Shown here: positions 62,750 to 64,000 of the stretch, in pieces
Layout of the letters: the number at the start of each line of letters is the position of its first letter
How positions within the stretch are numbered: the stretch's first letter is position 1
Source of the DNA: DUML01 sp050949905
GTDB lineage: Bacteria > Bacillota > Desulfitobacteriia > Desulfitobacteriales > Syntrophobotulaceae
Reading direction: 5' to 3'
DNA: 64,000 nucleotides
Assembly: GCA_050949905.1 (NCBI GenBank)
Contig: JBMNGP010000006.1
Location: 310,001-374,000 of the forward strand
Translations under genes and position numbers: made by a program
The notes under the pieces: model-generated
The model's input: only the letters and a program-made list of their open reading frames with translations
What the model was told of the DNA's origin: nothing
Database searches by the model: none

Positions 62750-63940
62750 ATGTCTGATAAAATTATACACTTAAATGAAGGAGCAATAAAGCAAGAGCTT
62801 AAAGAATTGGTACGTCAAAGTGTGGAGGAAACACTAAATAACCTTTTGGATCAGGAAGCAGCAGAGCTCACAAATGCCGGTAGGTATGAACGTACAAAAG
62901 AACGAAAAGGATATCGTTCCGGCCACTATGAGAGGAAGTTAACGACCACTTCCGGAGAGGTGAAGCTGAAAGTGCCTAAACTGAAAGGTGTCGCCTTTGA
63001 AACTGCAATCATAGAGCGCTACCGGCGGCGTGAAAGCTCTGTAGAAGAAGCTCTAATCGAAATGTATTTAGCTGGTGTTTCAGTCCGGCGAGTAGAAGAT
63101 ATAACTGAGGCACTCTGGGGCACAAAAGTATCGGCCGGAACGGTCAGCAAGTTAAACCAGAAAGTCTATGGCCACATCGATACTTGGCGCAATCGCCCTC
63201 TACAAAGAAAATATCCCTATGTCTATCTCGATGGGATTTACCTTAAACGTAATTGGGGTGGAGAATACGAAAACGTTGCGATCCTAATTGCTATGGCTGT
63301 CAATGAAGATGGTTACAGAGAAGTAATAGGCGCTTCTGAAGGAATGAAGGAAGATAAAACAAGCTGGCTGGAATTCATGAAAAGCTTAAAGGAACGTGGC
63401 TTATCCGGAACCCAGTTATTTATCGGGGATAAATGTCTGGGCTTATTGGAAGCAGTGAACGAAACATTTCCGGAAGCCAAATTCCAACGCTGTACTGTTC
63501 ATTTTTACCGGAATGTCTTCTCAGTAACACCTCGCTCCAAGATGAAAGAAGTAGCGGCAATGCTAAAAGCGATCCATGCCCAGGAGGATAAAGAAGCAGC
63601 TAAAGAGAAGGCAACAGCGGTTGTAGCTAAGCTTCGGGACATGAAACTGAAAGAAGCAGCGAAAAAAGTTGAAGACAGCATTCTCGAAACACTGACATAT
63701 ATGGACTTTCCACAAGCACACTGGACTAAACTTCGCAGCAATAACGTCATCGAAAGATTAAACCGGGAAATCCGCAGAAGAACCAGGGTAGTTGGCACTT
63801 TTCCTGATGGGCATTCAGCATTAATGCTTGTCTGCGCTCGGTTGCGGTATGTAGCCAGTAAAGCCTGGGGCACAAAAATGTATATGAGTATGAGACACCT
63901 TGAGGAAATGAACAAAGAAAACAGTATTATAGCAGGTTAA
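62750..63940 (+). CDS. IS256-family (mutator type) transposase 2
   Basis: 396 residues, a different subgroup from that at 58791. YVYLDGIYLKRNWGG, FIGDKCLGLLEAV and NVIERLNREIRRRTRV supply the DDE residues. ATG 62750 has AGGAGGAG about 8 bases upstream. Terminal repeats were not found; the gap 62604-62749 is A/T-rich and without a gene, and a perfect palindrome follows at 63951. Confidence 0.9.
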   Translation: MSDKIIHLNEGAIKQELKELVRQSVEETLNNLLDQEAAELTNAGRYERTKERKGYRSGHYERKLTTTSGEVKLKVPKLKGVAFETAIIERYRRRESSVEEALIEMYLAGVSVRRVEDITEALWGTKVSAGTVSKLNQKVYGHIDTWRNRPLQRKYPYVYLDGIYLKRNWGGEYENVAILIAMAVNEDGYREVIGASEGMKEDKTSWLEFMKSLKERGLSGTQLFIGDKCLGLLEAVNETFPEAKFQRCTVHFYRNVFSVTPRSKMKEVAAMLKAIHAQEDKEAAKEKATAVVAKLRDMKLKEAAKKVEDSILETLTYMDFPQAHWTKLRSNNVIERLNREIRRRTRVVGTFPDGHSALMLVCARLRYVASKAWGTKMYMSMRHLEEMNKENSIIAG

Positions 63941-63950
63941 TGTGCGACCC

Positions 63951-63998
63951 TCTCTTAGTAGACTGGCCATGGGGCCCCATGGCCAGTCTACTAAGAGA
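63951..63998. repeat. Perfect 48-bp palindrome at window end
   Basis: Bases 63951-63974 are followed directly by their exact reverse complement (63975-63998), with no spacer; the centre is GGGG/CCCC. It starts 10 bases after the IS256 transposase stop. Bases beyond 63998 (TA) and before 63951 (CCC) do not pair, so the symmetry is bounded. Confidence 0.9.
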
Positions 63999-64000
63999 TA

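Overview
The window looks like a chromosomal segment of an anaerobic, organohalide-respiring member of the Firmicutes, most likely Desulfitobacterium or a close relative in the Desulfitobacteriaceae/Peptococcaceae (Dehalobacter is the main alternative). This rests on the mix of genes: a complete-looking reductive dehalogenase (RdhA) with its RdhB anchor, RdhC proteins, GroEL-like chaperonins and a CprK-type regulator; DMSO-reductase-type molybdoenzymes; a corrinoid methyltransferase module; a corrinoid salvage operon; and many insertion sequences and group II introns. No rRNA or tRNA gene was recognised. The genus assignment is an inference, not a database result.

Layout. 1-6650: end of a PepV-type dipeptidase, a four-gene ECF sigma/anti-sigma membrane operon, two ferredoxins and a decayed deacetylase/FemAB remnant. 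6686-15625: a Tat-exported DmsABC-type oxidoreductase with a TorD chaperone and a PucR-type regulator, then a second, cytoplasmic-looking DmsAB pair whose large subunit carries three +1 shifts near its end. 15672-18265: a radical SAM protein and two small membrane proteins. 18334-24683: an aromatic amino acid operon (aroF, tyrA, aroA, aroC, pheA) preceded by a strong promoter, a Phe/Tyr-rich leader peptide and a terminator with a matching antiterminator segment. 24727-32944: a DUF6765-like protein, a URO-D-type methyltransferase/corrinoid protein/RamA-like activator module with a GntR regulator, and an ABC-2 exporter. 32933-42062: a corrinoid uptake and lower-ligand assembly operon under a cobalamin riboswitch that has an unusual internal duplication. 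42107-56775: the organohalide respiration region. 56990-64000: an accumulation of IS1380 and IS256 elements and a second group II intron, ending in a perfect 48-bp palindrome.

How it may work together. RdhA needs a corrinoid and iron-sulfur clusters and is exported by Tat. The window supplies corrinoid uptake and nucleotide-loop assembly (BtuFCD, CobO, CobU, CobS, CobT, CobC), a TatA subunit, two dedicated chaperonin paralogs and an RdhC-type flavoprotein. The dehalogenase locus is damaged in several places: rdhC next to rdhA is split by a transposase insertion, the CprK-like regulator is frameshifted in an A7 run, a second regulator is a remnant, and a group II intron sits directly behind the regulator's terminator. 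An intact RdhC paralog lies in the chaperonin operon and could compensate. A recurring TTAGCATAGAC-like motif lies upstream of several of these transcription units and is a candidate operator for the regulator.

Several frameshifts are single-base indels, some in homopolymers, so sequencing or assembly error cannot be excluded for them.
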